Positions 9,316 to 17,993 of a stretch of DNA of 64,000 nucleotides are shown in pieces (position 1 is the stretch's first letter; each line of letters begins with the position of its first letter). Under the pieces are notes generated by a model. The model had not been told where the DNA came from. It made no database searches and worked only from the letters and a program-made list of their open reading frames with translations. The stretch is taken from NCBI RefSeq assembly GCF_003355475.1, contig NZ_CP031356.1, positions 2,790,001 to 2,854,000 of the forward strand, in the 5' to 3' direction. Source of the stretch: Brachybacterium saurashtrense (GTDB lineage Bacteria > Actinomycetota > Actinomycetes > Actinomycetales > Dermabacteraceae). The position numbers and the translations under genes were made by a program.

Positions 9316-10208
9316 CGCAGGGCTCCTGCATCGGTGGCGCGCTGGAGGTGCCGCCCGAGGACGGTCAGCGACAGGGTGAACAGCACGATCGTCAGGCCGG
9401 GGAAGAGGTCCATCCACCAGGCCTGCTGGATGTAGGTGCGGCCGGCGTTGAGCATCGCGCCCCACTCGGCGGTGGGCGGCTGCACGCCCATGCCCAGGAA
9501 GCCCAGCGCCGCCGCCCACACGATCGCCTGGCCGATCCCGAGGGTGACCAGCACCGTCAGCGGTCGGAAGGCGTTCGGCAGGATGGTGCGCAGCAGGATC
9601 CGCACCGGCGGGTGGCCCAGCGCGCGGGCCGCCTCGACGTAGGCGCTGCCGCGCACCACCAGCACCTGGCCGCGCACCATGCGGGCGTAGCCGGGCATGG
9701 TGGCCAGGCCCACCGCCACCATCTGGGTGACGGCGCTGTTGCCGTACACGGCGATGAGGATGAGGGCCAGCAGGATGCCGGGGAAGGCGTAGAGCACCTC
9801 GATCACGCGGGTCACGGCGCCATCGGCGATCCGGCCGCCGAGCCCGCCCAGCAGCCCCAGCACCAGGGCGCCGGCCAGGCCGATCGCGGTGGCGCCAATC
9901 CCGATCACCAGCGACTGGCGGGCGCCGTGGACCACGCGGCTGTACACGTCGCGGCCCGACTGGTCGGTGCCGAACACGTGCTCGGCGCTGGGCGGGGCGA
10001 AGCTCTCCGAGAGGCTGATCTCCAGCGGGTCGTGCGGGGCGAGCAGGTCCGGCACCAGCGCGGCGAGCAGCACCACGGCCACCACGGCGCCGGCGGCGAC
10101 CAGGCCCGGCCGGATCCTCGCCGGGCGGCGGCGTCGGGCGCGGCCCGGCGCGGGAGCGGTCTCCTGCGCGGCGGCGGGAGCGGGAGCGGGCGGGGCGAGA
10201 GTGGTCAT
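9312..10208 (-). CDS. Dipeptide-type ABC transporter permease (DppC-like)
   Basis: 298-residue inner-membrane permease. A ~50-residue Ala/Pro/Arg-rich cytoplasmic N-terminus precedes the first membrane span (VVAVVLLAALVPDLLAP). The DppC hallmark GTDQSGRDVYSRVVHGARQS follows, then four or more spans and the EAA loop (EAARALGHPPVRILLRTILPN) that contacts the ATPase. The ATG at 10208 overlaps the preceding permease stop (ATGA). It pairs with the DppB-like subunit to form the channel. Nothing in the sequence fixes the substrate; the operon context points to an organosulfur compound. Confidence 0.93.
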   Translation of the reverse strand: MTTLAPPAPAPAAAQETAPAPGRARRRRPARIRPGLVAAGAVVAVVLLAALVPDLLAPHDPLEISLSESFAPPSAEHVFGTDQSGRDVYSRVVHGARQSLVIGIGATAIGLAGALVLGLLGGLGGRIADGAVTRVIEVLYAFPGILLALILIAVYGNSAVTQMVAVGLATMPGYARMVRGQVLVVRGSAYVEAARALGHPPVRILLRTILPNAFRPLTVLVTLGIGQAIVWAAALGFLGMGVQPPTAEWGAMLNAGRTYIQQAWWMDLFPGLTIVLFTLSLTVLGRHLQRATDAGALR

Positions 10209-11272
10209 GAGGCACGTCCGATCGCGTGGCGGAGACGGGGATCGACCAGCACGGAGGCGAGGTCGGAGAGGATGTTCGCCACCACGTAGACCACGGCGAC
10301 CACGAAGGTCACCCCGATCACGAGCGGCAGGTCCTGCGCGGTGACGGCGGCGACCAGCACCTGGCCGATGCCCTGGCGGGAGAAGATCACCTCGACCACC
10401 ACCGCGCCGGAGATCAGGGAGCCCAGCCCCCAGCCGGACAGCGCGATGCCGGGCAGGGCCGCGTGGCGCAGCACCTGGCGCCGCCGCACCTGGCCGGGCC
10501 GCGCGCCGCGGGAGAGGGCGGAGAGCACGAACGGCTGGCGCAGGGCGGCGTCGAACTCGTCCCGTGTGACCTGGGCGAGGAACCCGCCCAGCGGGATCCC
10601 CAGGGTGAGGGCGGGCAGCACCAGCCCGGCCGGGCCGTCGTCCACCACGGGCAGCCACTGCAGCACCACGGCGAACACCACCAGCAGCACCACGCCCAGC
10701 CAGAAGTGGGGCAGCGCCGCGCACACCACCTCGACCGCGGCGCCGAGCCGGCCCCAGCGGCCCGGGCGCCCCGCGGTGGCGAGGGTGAGCACGATCGCGA
10801 ACGCCCAGGCGATCAGCAGCGCCGCGCCGGTGAGCTGCAGGGTGGGGGTGATCTGCTCGGCGACGATCGAGACCACGGACTGCTTCATCGTGTAGGACTC
10901 GCCGAGGTCCAGCACCAGCAGACCGGCGAGGAAATGCCCGTACTGGACCAGCACCGGCTGGTCGAAGCCGTACTGCGCCCGCACCGCCTCGAGGGTCTCC
11001 TCCGGCGGGTTCGCGGAGGCGCCGCCGAGGATCGTCAGCGCCGGGTCCCCCGGCACCAGGTGCTGCAGGAAGAACACGATCGTCGCCACCGCCCACAGCA
11101 GCAGCGCGGAGGAGGCGAGCGTGGTGAGGACCCGGCGGGCCAGCACTCGTGCGCGGCCGGCGCGCGCGGGTCCCGGGCCTGCGGGGCCGCCCGGCCGGGC
11201 GGCGTCGGCCGGGCCCGGCGTCTCGCTGCGGGGGCCGACGGGCGCGGCCTCGGGGTGCGTGGTGGTGGTCAT
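10205..11272 (-). CDS. Dipeptide-type ABC transporter permease (DppB-like)
   Basis: 355 residues. A Pro/Ala-rich cytoplasmic N-terminus (~50 residues) is followed by the family first span (SSALLLWAVATIVFFLQHLVPGDPA), whose HLVPGDPA is the usual DppB L-x-P-G-D-P motif. The C-terminal half carries ALPGIALSGWGLGSLISGAVVVE, matching the conserved G-x-L-x-x-G-x-x-x-x-E-x-I-F segment. The ATG at 11272 overlaps the substrate-binding protein stop (ATGA). It is the outer partner of the DppC-like permease in the predicted importer. Confidence 0.93.
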   Translation of the reverse strand: MTTTTHPEAAPVGPRSETPGPADAARPGGPAGPGPARAGRARVLARRVLTTLASSALLLWAVATIVFFLQHLVPGDPALTILGGASANPPEETLEAVRAQYGFDQPVLVQYGHFLAGLLVLDLGESYTMKQSVVSIVAEQITPTLQLTGAALLIAWAFAIVLTLATAGRPGRWGRLGAAVEVVCAALPHFWLGVVLLVVFAVVLQWLPVVDDGPAGLVLPALTLGIPLGGFLAQVTRDEFDAALRQPFVLSALSRGARPGQVRRRQVLRHAALPGIALSGWGLGSLISGAVVVEVIFSRQGIGQVLVAAVTAQDLPLVIGVTFVVAVVYVVANILSDLASVLVDPRLRHAIGRAS

Positions 11273-12930
11273 CGCGGGTCTCCATCCCGGAGCAGGTGGG
11301 CGTCGTGGAGGACCGGCTCGCCCTCGCTGGGCTCGATCCAGATGTCCGCGACCAGGTCGGAGCGGATCGCGAGCCGGGTCTGGATCGGGTAGAGCGGGAT
11401 GTGCCAGGCCTGGTCGGTGAGCAGCTCTTGGGCGCGGGAGTACAGCTCCTGCTGGCGCTCCGGATCGGTGGTGGCGGCGGCCTCGAGCAGGGTCTGGTCC
11501 AGCTCCTCGTCGTAGGCGTAGGAGACGTTCTGGCCGTTGTCGATCTCGTAGGTCTCCTGCGAGAACTTGATGTACATGACCCCGGCGGTGGGGCTGTTCC
11601 AGTACCCGGCGCGGATGTCGAAGGCGGTGGGGTCGCGGCGGATCGCGGTGAGGGAGGCGGCGTCGGTGGGGATCAGCTGCACGTCCACCCCCACCCGGCG
11701 CTCCATCGCCTGGAAGTTCTGGAGGATGGTGAGATCCGCGGGCGGCGTCTCCCCGGGATCGGAGGCGTAGGGCAGGCGCAGGGTGAGCCGCTGCCCGTCG
11801 CGGGTGCGGACCCCGTCCTCGTCCCGGCCCGTCCACCCGGCCTCGTCCAGCAGGGCGTTCGCGCGCGCCTCGTCGTAGGGGTAGGGCTGGTGGTAGGCCT
11901 CGTCGTAGAACGGGGTGCCGGTGGAGATCGCGTTGCCCTCGTAGGGGAACACCCCGGCATAGGCGCTGGTGACGATCCCGGGCGCGTCCGCGGCGTGCAC
12001 CAGGGCGCGGCGCACCCGGCGGTCCCCGAGCGCCGTGTTCGTGGTGTTGAGGTCCAGGGCGAAGGGCACGCAGGAGTGCACGAAGTCCTGCGTCCGGACC
12101 CGGTCGTCGGCCTGCGCGGTGGGCACCTGCTCGGGCGGCAGGTTGAAGATCGCGTGCACCGCCCCGGAACGCAGCGCCCCGTAGCGGGCGGTGTTGTCCT
12201 TCAGGAAGCGCCAGGTGAGCTTCTCGACGTAGGCGGGGCCCTGGTGCCTCGCGTCGGCGGGGGCGGAGGTGTAGTCCTCGTTGCGCACCATCACCACCTC
12301 CTGGTTGCGCCGCCACTCGACCACCTTGAAGGGGCCGGTGCCCACGGGCGCCTCGCAGTTCGCGGTGAGGCCGCGACCCATCGCCTTCGGGGACTCGATG
12401 CCGAAGAACGCCTGGGCGAGCACGGTCAGCAGCGGCGAGTAGGGGCGCTTCAGCGTCACCCGCACCACGTGCTCGGAGAGCGACTCGGAGGAGACGAAGT
12501 ACGGCGAGAGGTACAGCAGCGCGGTGGAGGACTGGGTGGCCGGATCCATGATCTGGTCGAAGTTCGCCACCACCGCGTCGGCGTCCAGCACCTCCCCGTC
12601 GTGGAAGCGCACGCGCTGCTTCAAGGTGAAGTCGTAGACGAGGCCGTCCTCGGAGATCTCCCACGACTCCGCCAGCCAGGGCACCACGCTGCCGTCGGGC
12701 CGCATCGACACCAGCGAGTCGAGGTACTGGCGGGCGATGTACGTCTGGGGCATGTCCCCGCTGTTGTGGGGGTCCAGGCAGGTGGGCTCGCGGTCGGTGG
12801 CGAAGATCAGCTCACCGCCCTCGCGGGTGCCGGCGGGCAGCTCCGCGGCCGGGGCCGCGCCGCCGCAGGCGCTGAGCACGGAGCCGGCTCCCGCGGCGGC
12901 GAGGCCGGTCATGAGGGTTCGTCGGCGCAC
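11269..12930 (-). CDS. ABC transporter substrate-binding lipoprotein, family 5 (oligopeptide type)
   Basis: 553 residues. The start is GTG at 12930, chosen because AAGGAG sits 5 bases upstream and the protein then begins with a clean signal peptide: VRRRTLMTG, a hydrophobic core, and lipobox LSAC. A longer in-frame ATG at 13038 would bury this signal. The mature part has the SBP_bac_5 pattern (LDPHNSGDMPQTYIARQYLDSLV), an EGLVYDFTLKQRVRFHDG-like region, and a long C-terminal lobe. It is the first gene of a five-gene chain in which every junction is a 4-base ATGA overlap. The SfnB-like enzyme at the end suggests an organosulfur ligand. Confidence 0.92.
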   Translation of the reverse strand: MRRRTLMTGLAAAGAGSVLSACGGAAPAAELPAGTREGGELIFATDREPTCLDPHNSGDMPQTYIARQYLDSLVSMRPDGSVVPWLAESWEISEDGLVYDFTLKQRVRFHDGEVLDADAVVANFDQIMDPATQSSTALLYLSPYFVSSESLSEHVVRVTLKRPYSPLLTVLAQAFFGIESPKAMGRGLTANCEAPVGTGPFKVVEWRRNQEVVMVRNEDYTSAPADARHQGPAYVEKLTWRFLKDNTARYGALRSGAVHAIFNLPPEQVPTAQADDRVRTQDFVHSCVPFALDLNTTNTALGDRRVRRALVHAADAPGIVTSAYAGVFPYEGNAISTGTPFYDEAYHQPYPYDEARANALLDEAGWTGRDEDGVRTRDGQRLTLRLPYASDPGETPPADLTILQNFQAMERRVGVDVQLIPTDAASLTAIRRDPTAFDIRAGYWNSPTAGVMYIKFSQETYEIDNGQNVSYAYDEELDQTLLEAAATTDPERQQELYSRAQELLTDQAWHIPLYPIQTRLAIRSDLVADIWIEPSEGEPVLHDAHLLRDGDPR

Positions 12931-13216
12931 GGGAACTCCTTCGGCCGGTGGTGTCGAGGGGTCCGCCCGGGCGTCGAGGAACGCCGCGGAGGCGGTGCTC
13001 GGGGACTCCCGAACACAGGCGACACTAAGGACGGCCACAACCTCCGCCTAGCACCGTGACGGAGCGCGAACGGCGATGACGGGGCTGTGTCCGCGGATGT
13101 CCCCCGGTATCGGAGGCCGGTCACGGGGCGTCATCGGGGGTCACGGGAGGTGCACGGCGGGGCGGGGCCGCGTGAGGCTGTCCGCACCACCGCCCCCTGC
13201 CGATCGGAGCCCCCTC

Positions 13217-14647
13217 ATGGCCCCCAAGCCGCTGATCCTGAACCTCTTCGAGATGAACTGCGTGGGCCACATCACGCACGGACTGTGGCGCCTGCCGGAC
13301 AACCACCGCCACCGCTACACGGACCTCGACTACTGGACGGAGCTGGCGCGGATCGCCGAGGACGGCGGGTTCACGGCGATCTTCCTCGCCGACGTGGTGG
13401 GGGCGTACGACGTGTACGGCGGCTCCGCGGAGACGGCGCTGCGTGAGGGGCTGCAGATCCCCAACAACGACCCGATGCTGGTGGTCCCGGCGATGGCGGC
13501 GGTGACCGAGGACCTCGGCTTCGGCATCACCTTCTCCACCAGCTACGAGCCGCCGTTCTCCTTCGCGAGGCGGATGTCCACCCTGGACCACCTCACCAAG
13601 GGCCGGGTGGGCTGGAACATCGTCACCTCCTACCTGCCGAACGCCGCGCGGAACTTCGGCCTGGCCGAGGAGATCGAGCACGACCACCGCTACGAGATCG
13701 CCGACGAGTACCTCGAGGTGCTGTACAAGCTGTGGGAGGGCTCCTGGGACGAGGGCGCCGTGGTGCGGGACGCGGAGGGGAACGTGTACACCGACCCCGC
13801 GAAGGTGCACCGCATCGACCACGTGGGGGAGAACTTCTCGGTGGCGGGGCCGCACCTGTCCGAGCCGTCCCCGCAGCGCACGCCCACCCTGATCCTCGCC
13901 ACCGCCTCCCCGGCGGGAGCGCTGCGCGCAGGCCGGCACGCGGAGATGGTGTTCACCCACGGCCCGCTGCTGGAGCGCACCGTCCCGGCGGTGCGCGCCG
14001 CCGCGGAGGAGGCGGGCCGCGACCCGCTCGACCCGAAGTTCGTGGTGCAGGCGGCGGTGATCACCGCCCCCACCCAGGAGGAGGTGGACGCGAAGCTCGC
14101 GCAGTACCGCGAGCACCGCTCCACCGAGGGGATGCTGGTGCACCAGTCGGTGCCGCTCCGCGCCCTCGACCACCCGCGCGAGCGCACCATCGCCGAGGCG
14201 CTCGAGATCGAGGGGCTCCCGGCGGACACCCCCGTGGGCCGCAAGGGGGCGCACGAGACGATCGGCGACCTGCTCGACGCGGTGGACGAGGCCTGGCAGG
14301 ACAGGTTCTTCGTGGCGGGGACGCCCGAGGTGGTGGCCGACGCGATCGAGCACTGGCTGGACGTGGACGGCATCGACGGCATCAACCTGCGCCAGTACCA
14401 CTCCTTCGACACGGTGCGGGACTTCGCGGAGCTGGTCTCCCCGATCCTGCGCGAGCGGGGACGCCTGCCGCAGCGCGGCGCGAGTGCTGGAGCTGGAGCT
14501 GGGGCTGGGGCTGGGGCTGGGGCTGGGGCTGGGGCTGGGGCTGGGGCTGGGGCGACGCTGCGCTCGCGCCTGACCGGTACCGACCGTCTCCCGGCGGAGC
14601 ACCCCGCGGCCGCCCAGCGCGGCGCCTTCGTCGGCCACGGGGTCTGA
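13217..14647 (+). CDS. NtaA/SnaA/DszA-family FMNH2-dependent monooxygenase
   Basis: 476-residue class C flavin monooxygenase of the luciferase-like (LLM) superfamily. The N-terminus LFEMNCVGHITHGLW and the strongly conserved STLDHLTKGRVGWNIVTSY near residue 120 are diagnostic of the nitrilotriacetate/DszA/DmoA branch, which attacks C-S or C-N bonds using reduced FMN from a partner reductase. The start is ATG at 13217 with GGAG about 8 bases upstream. Residues ~424-445 are eleven Ala-Gly repeats encoded by a hexanucleotide microsatellite, lying after the last conserved barrel helix; the tail is probably dispensable. The gene is divergent from the five-gene importer/SfnB operon, with which it likely forms one pathway. 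Confidence 0.9.
   Translation: MAPKPLILNLFEMNCVGHITHGLWRLPDNHRHRYTDLDYWTELARIAEDGGFTAIFLADVVGAYDVYGGSAETALREGLQIPNNDPMLVVPAMAAVTEDLGFGITFSTSYEPPFSFARRMSTLDHLTKGRVGWNIVTSYLPNAARNFGLAEEIEHDHRYEIADEYLEVLYKLWEGSWDEGAVVRDAEGNVYTDPAKVHRIDHVGENFSVAGPHLSEPSPQRTPTLILATASPAGALRAGRHAEMVFTHGPLLERTVPAVRAAAEEAGRDPLDPKFVVQAAVITAPTQEEVDAKLAQYREHRSTEGMLVHQSVPLRALDHPRERTIAEALEIEGLPADTPVGRKGAHETIGDLLDAVDEAWQDRFFVAGTPEVVADAIEHWLDVDGIDGINLRQYHSFDTVRDFAELVSPILRERGRLPQRGASAGAGAGAGAGAGAGAGAGAGAGATLRSRLTGTDRLPAEHPAAAQRGAFVGHGV
14486..14551 (+). repeat. Hexanucleotide microsatellite, 11 units, within the LLM monooxygenase gene
   Basis: Two GCTGGA units followed by nine GCTGGG units, read in frame as Ala-Gly. The period of six keeps the reading frame whatever the copy number, so it changes tail length rather than switching the gene on or off. 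Confidence 0.95.
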
Positions 14648-14682
14648 GCACGGGGGCCGCGCCGAGAGGGCGTTCCGCGCCG

Positions 14683-14842
14683 TTGCACGCGTGGCGTGGA
14701 AACGTCCAGCCCGGCCGGCCCGGCCCGCACAGGAGCGGGGTTCCGCGGCCTTGCACGCGTGGCACCGAAACGTCCACGCCGACCGCCCCGCCGTGCCGGA
14801 GCGGCATGCTGCGCCCGTGCACGCGTGGCATCGAAACGTCCA
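14683..14842 (+). repeat. Three tandem ~67-bp repeats upstream of pxpA
   Basis: A 26-bp core occurs at 14683-14708, 14751-14776 and 14817-14842 (start-to-start 68 and 66 bp). Each core contains the perfect palindrome CACGCGTG and ends GAAACGTCCA; flanks upstream of each core (GTTCCGCG-like and GAGCGG) are also partly conserved. The third copy ends 5 bases before a CACAAT -10-like box (14848-14853), so it covers the -35 region of the likely pxpA promoter. The arrangement resembles repeated operator or activator sites, or a dispersed intergenic repeat; no other copy was noticed in this window. Confidence 0.8.
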
Positions 14843-14889
14843 GGGCGCACAATGGGACCGACCGATCTCGGACGAAGGAGCCGTTCCGC

Positions 14890-15666
14890 ATGCCCTCGCA
14901 CGCCTCTCCCGCGCTGTCCCTCGACCTCAACGCCGATCTGGGAGAGGGCTGGGGCGACTGGTCGATGGGGGACGACGCCGCCATGCTCGACGTGGTGACC
15001 ACCGCGAACGTCGCCTGCGGCGGGCACGCCGGGGACGGCGGGACGATGCGTGCCGCGTGCCGCGCCGCCGCCGCGCGCGGGGTCGCGATCACCGCCCACG
15101 TCGCCTACCCGGACCTGCAGGGCTTCGGACGGCGCTTCGTGGACATCGCCCCGTCGGACCTCACCGACCAGGTGGTGGTGCAGGCCGGTGCACTGCAGGC
15201 GATGGCCCGCGCCGAGGGCACCGCGGTGCGGGGCGTGAAGCCGCACGGCGCCCTGTACAACACACTGGCCCACCACGAGGCGCAGGCCGGGGCGGTGGTG
15301 CGGGCGCTGACGGAGCTCGGGGACCTGCCGCTGGTGGCCGCGCCCGGTGCCGTGGCCGTCGGCGTCGCGGAGGAGGCGGGGCTCGAGGTGGTGCTGGAGG
15401 GGTTCGCCGATCGCGCCTACCTGCCGGACGGCACCCTCACCCCGCGCCGCGTGCCGGGGGCGGTGCTCACGGAGGCGTCGGCCGTGACGGCGCAGGCGCT
15501 CGCGATCGCGACGGAGCAGCGGGTGCGCACGGCCGACGGGGAGTGGATCCCGCTGCCGGTGCGCTCGCTGTGCCTCCACGGCGACACCCCGGGGGCGGTG
15601 TCCCTGGCGCGCACGGTCCGCGCCGCGCTCGAGGACGCCGGTGTGCGCCTCCAGGCGGTGCTGTGA
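14890..15666 (+). CDS. pxpA: 5-oxoprolinase subunit A (LamB/YcsF family)
   Basis: 258 residues. PxpA, with PxpB and PxpC, hydrolyses 5-oxo-L-proline (pyroglutamate) to glutamate using ATP, removing a damage product of glutamine and glutathione metabolism. Family signatures are the N-terminal LDLNADLGEGWG, ANVACGGHAGD near residue 40, AHVAYPDLQGFGRR near 75 and VKPHGALYN near 117, and the length is normal for the family. GAAGGAG at 14874-14880 lies 9 bases before the ATG. The stop overlaps the GTG of the fused pxpBC gene. The tandem repeats upstream probably regulate both genes. Confidence 0.95.
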   Translation: MPSHASPALSLDLNADLGEGWGDWSMGDDAAMLDVVTTANVACGGHAGDGGTMRAACRAAAARGVAITAHVAYPDLQGFGRRFVDIAPSDLTDQVVVQAGALQAMARAEGTAVRGVKPHGALYNTLAHHEAQAGAVVRALTELGDLPLVAAPGAVAVGVAEEAGLEVVLEGFADRAYLPDGTLTPRRVPGAVLTEASAVTAQALAIATEQRVRTADGEWIPLPVRSLCLHGDTPGAVSLARTVRAALEDAGVRLQAVL

Positions 15667-17981
15667 GCACAGGGCGTGGCTCCGGGCGGGACACGGCTGG
15701 CCACCCGGCCTCGCAGCCTGATTCCGCCGCGCGCCCCGCACGCACGCCGGGCGACGCGTCCTCGCGGTCGGTCGCCACGGCCTCCGGGGTGCTGGCCGCG
15801 CCGCGGTCGGTGCACCGCGCCGGGGAGACCGCCCTGCTCGCGGAGTACCCGGACACCCCCTCCGTGCTCGCCGCCGCCGCCGCGGTGCGTGCCCTCGCCC
15901 CGCCGCACCTGCTCGAGGCGGTGCCGGCCGAGCGCACGCTGCTGCTGGTGGCCGTCGCCGCCCGGGACCTCCCCGAGCTCGCCGCGCTGCTGCAGCACCT
16001 GCCCGCCGCGAGCGCCGACGCCGACGCGGCCGCCGAGGTGACCGTGGGGATCGTGTACGACGGGGAGGACCTCGCCGACGCCGCGTTGCTGCTGGGCATG
16101 AGCACGGAGGCGCTGATCGCCGCGCACAGCGGCACCGGCTGGGTCGCGGCCTTCGGCGGCTTCGCGCCCGGCTTCGCCTACCTGCTGCCGGAAGCCCCCT
16201 CGCACGGCGCCGCTCGCGATGGAGGCGGCGCTGCCGGTGGGGGCGCCTCTGCCGGCGGAGACACCACTGCTGGCGGAGGCACCACTGCTGGCGGGGGCCG
16301 CGCACCCGGTGGAGGCGGCGCGCCCTCCCCCGCGACCGCGCCCGCCGACGGGGTCGCGTCCTCGCCCGTCGGCCCGCCGTGGGACGTGCCGCGCCGGGCC
16401 GAGCCGCGCACCGCCGTGCCCGCCGGCGCCGTGGGCCTGGCCGCCCGCTACTGCGGCATCTACCCCCGCGAATCCCCCGGCGGCTGGCAGCTGATCGGCC
16501 GCAGCGACGCCGTGCTGTTCGACCCGGACCGGGAGCCGCCCGCGCTGCTCACGCCGGGCACACGGGTGCGCTTCGCGCCGGAGCGGCCGACGGCGCGGGC
16601 CGGGTGCACGACGGCGGCCACGGCGCGGGCCGGGGGCACGACGGGGGCCGGAGCAACGGCAGCGCCCGCCGAGGCGTCCGGGCCCTCGGCCGGGACGGCA
16701 CCGCCGCCTGCCGGGGCGGCCCGGCCCACGGCCGGGACGCCGGTGCTCGAGGTGGTCTCCCCCGGTCCGCTGGCCCTGCTCGAGGACGCCGGCCGGCCGG
16801 GCCGGGCCGCGAGCGGCGTCACCGCCTCCGGGGCGTTCGACCGCGGCGCGATGCTGCGGGCGAACCTGGCCGTGGGCAATCCCGCCCGCGCCGCGGTGCT
16901 CGAGGTCGCCCTGGGACCGGTGACGCTCCAGACCCTCGCCCCCACGGTAGTCGCGCTCGCCGGTGCCCGCGCTCCGCTGCGGGTGCAGCGCGCCGCGGCC
17001 GAGACCGCCCCGACCGAGTCCGCCGCCGACGCCTCGGCGGACGCCCCTGTGCTGACGTTCGACCCCGCGACGTCGGCAGAGCGTCCGATCGCGCTGGATC
17101 CCGGGGACCGGCTCACCGTAGGCCCGGCGACGGACGGGCTGCGCCTGGTGCTCGCGGTGCGCGGCGGGCTGCGGGGCGCCGCGGCGGACGGGCGCGAGCC
17201 CGTGCTCGGCTCGTGGTCACGGGACACCCTCTCCGGGCTGGGCCCGGCGCCGCTGCGCGCCGGGGACGTGCTGTGCGCCGGCCCGCAGAACGGCCTCGAC
17301 GCGGTCACGACGGCGCTGCCCCCGGTGGTGCCGGCGCCCCGCACACCCCGTCATCGCGCCGTGCCGGAGCGCGAGCAGGACATCGCGGTGCAACTCCCCC
17401 ACGGCACGGGCCAGGTGGCTGGTCCGGAGGTGGTCGCGGCCGCCGTCGCCGTCGCCGCTCTCACCACGGACGGGGACGCCGCCGCCCCCGATGACGGTCC
17501 AGGCGATGCCGCCCCCACGGACAGCGCATCCGGCGTGGACAGCGCATCCGGTGCGGACGGCGCATCGATCGTGGACGACGCACCGCGCACCGACGGCACC
17601 GCGCGCACGGCCCCGTCGGCCGCCGCGCCGGAGCCGCGGGAGATCGCGGTGCACGTGGGCCCGCGCGACGGCGTGCTGGGCGAGGCCGCCCTCGCGGCGC
17701 TGCTGGGCACCGAGTGGCGGGTGCGACCGGACTCGGACCGGGTGGGGGTGCGGCTCGACGGCGCGGCGCTGCCGGTCCCGGAGGGCTCCGGGACGCTGCC
17801 CAGCGAGCCGATGGTGCCCGGCGCGATCCAGGTGCCGCCCTCCGGCCTGCCGGTGGTGTTCGGTCCCGACCATCCCACCACCGGCGGCTATCCGGTGATC
17901 GCCGTGGTCACGCGGGCGGGCCTGGACCTGCTCGCGCAGTCGACCGCCGGGACGGCCCTGCGGTTCGTACGGGCGCAGTGA
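15663..17981 (+). CDS. pxpBC: Fused 5-oxoprolinase subunits B and C (KipI-KipA type)
   Basis: 772 residues; start GTG at 15663 overlaps the pxpA stop. After a ~45-residue low-complexity leader comes a PxpB/KipI domain: ERTLLLVA, then SGTGWVAAFGGFAPGFAYL, then VPAGAVGLAARYCGIYPRESPGGWQLIGRS. A PxpC/KipA (biotin-dependent carboxylase-like) domain begins near residue 360 (VVSPGPLALLEDAGRPG) and closes with GGYPVIAVVTRAGLDLLAQ. Two Ala/Gly/Asp-rich insertions are unusual: about 65 residues inside PxpB at bases ~16200-16380 and about 85 inside PxpC at ~17400-17640. Both fall between conserved blocks, so they are likely surface loops. Fusion of B and C is known in the family. Confidence 0.93.
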   Translation: MSTGRGSGRDTAGHPASQPDSAARPARTPGDASSRSVATASGVLAAPRSVHRAGETALLAEYPDTPSVLAAAAAVRALAPPHLLEAVPAERTLLLVAVAARDLPELAALLQHLPAASADADAAAEVTVGIVYDGEDLADAALLLGMSTEALIAAHSGTGWVAAFGGFAPGFAYLLPEAPSHGAARDGGGAAGGGASAGGDTTAGGGTTAGGGRAPGGGGAPSPATAPADGVASSPVGPPWDVPRRAEPRTAVPAGAVGLAARYCGIYPRESPGGWQLIGRSDAVLFDPDREPPALLTPGTRVRFAPERPTARAGCTTAATARAGGTTGAGATAAPAEASGPSAGTAPPPAGAARPTAGTPVLEVVSPGPLALLEDAGRPGRAASGVTASGAFDRGAMLRANLAVGNPARAAVLEVALGPVTLQTLAPTVVALAGARAPLRVQRAAAETAPTESAADASADAPVLTFDPATSAERPIALDPGDRLTVGPATDGLRLVLAVRGGLRGAAADGREPVLGSWSRDTLSGLGPAPLRAGDVLCAGPQNGLDAVTTALPPVVPAPRTPRHRAVPEREQDIAVQLPHGTGQVAGPEVVAAAVAVAALTTDGDAAAPDDGPGDAAPTDSASGVDSASGADGASIVDDAPRTDGTARTAPSAAAPEPREIAVHVGPRDGVLGEAALAALLGTEWRVRPDSDRVGVRLDGAALPVPEGSGTLPSEPMVPGAIQVPPSGLPVVFGPDHPTTGGYPVIAVVTRAGLDLLAQSTAGTALRFVRAQ

Positions 17982-17993
17982 CACGATGGCGGC

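Noticed and set aside
12931-13216. SAM-type riboswitch or clear paired promoters in the divergent sulfur-cluster gap
   Set aside because: Several GTCA-type repeats caught the eye, but no S-box or SAM-IV core pairing could be traced, and no convincing -35/-10 pair was found on either strand.
14486-14551. Phase-variable on/off switch in the LLM monooxygenase gene
   Set aside because: The repeat period is six bases, so copy-number change cannot shift the frame.
14683-14842. Possible CRISPR array
   Set aside because: Only three units, cores differ from one another, the 40-42 bp gaps are themselves partly repeated, and there are no cas genes.
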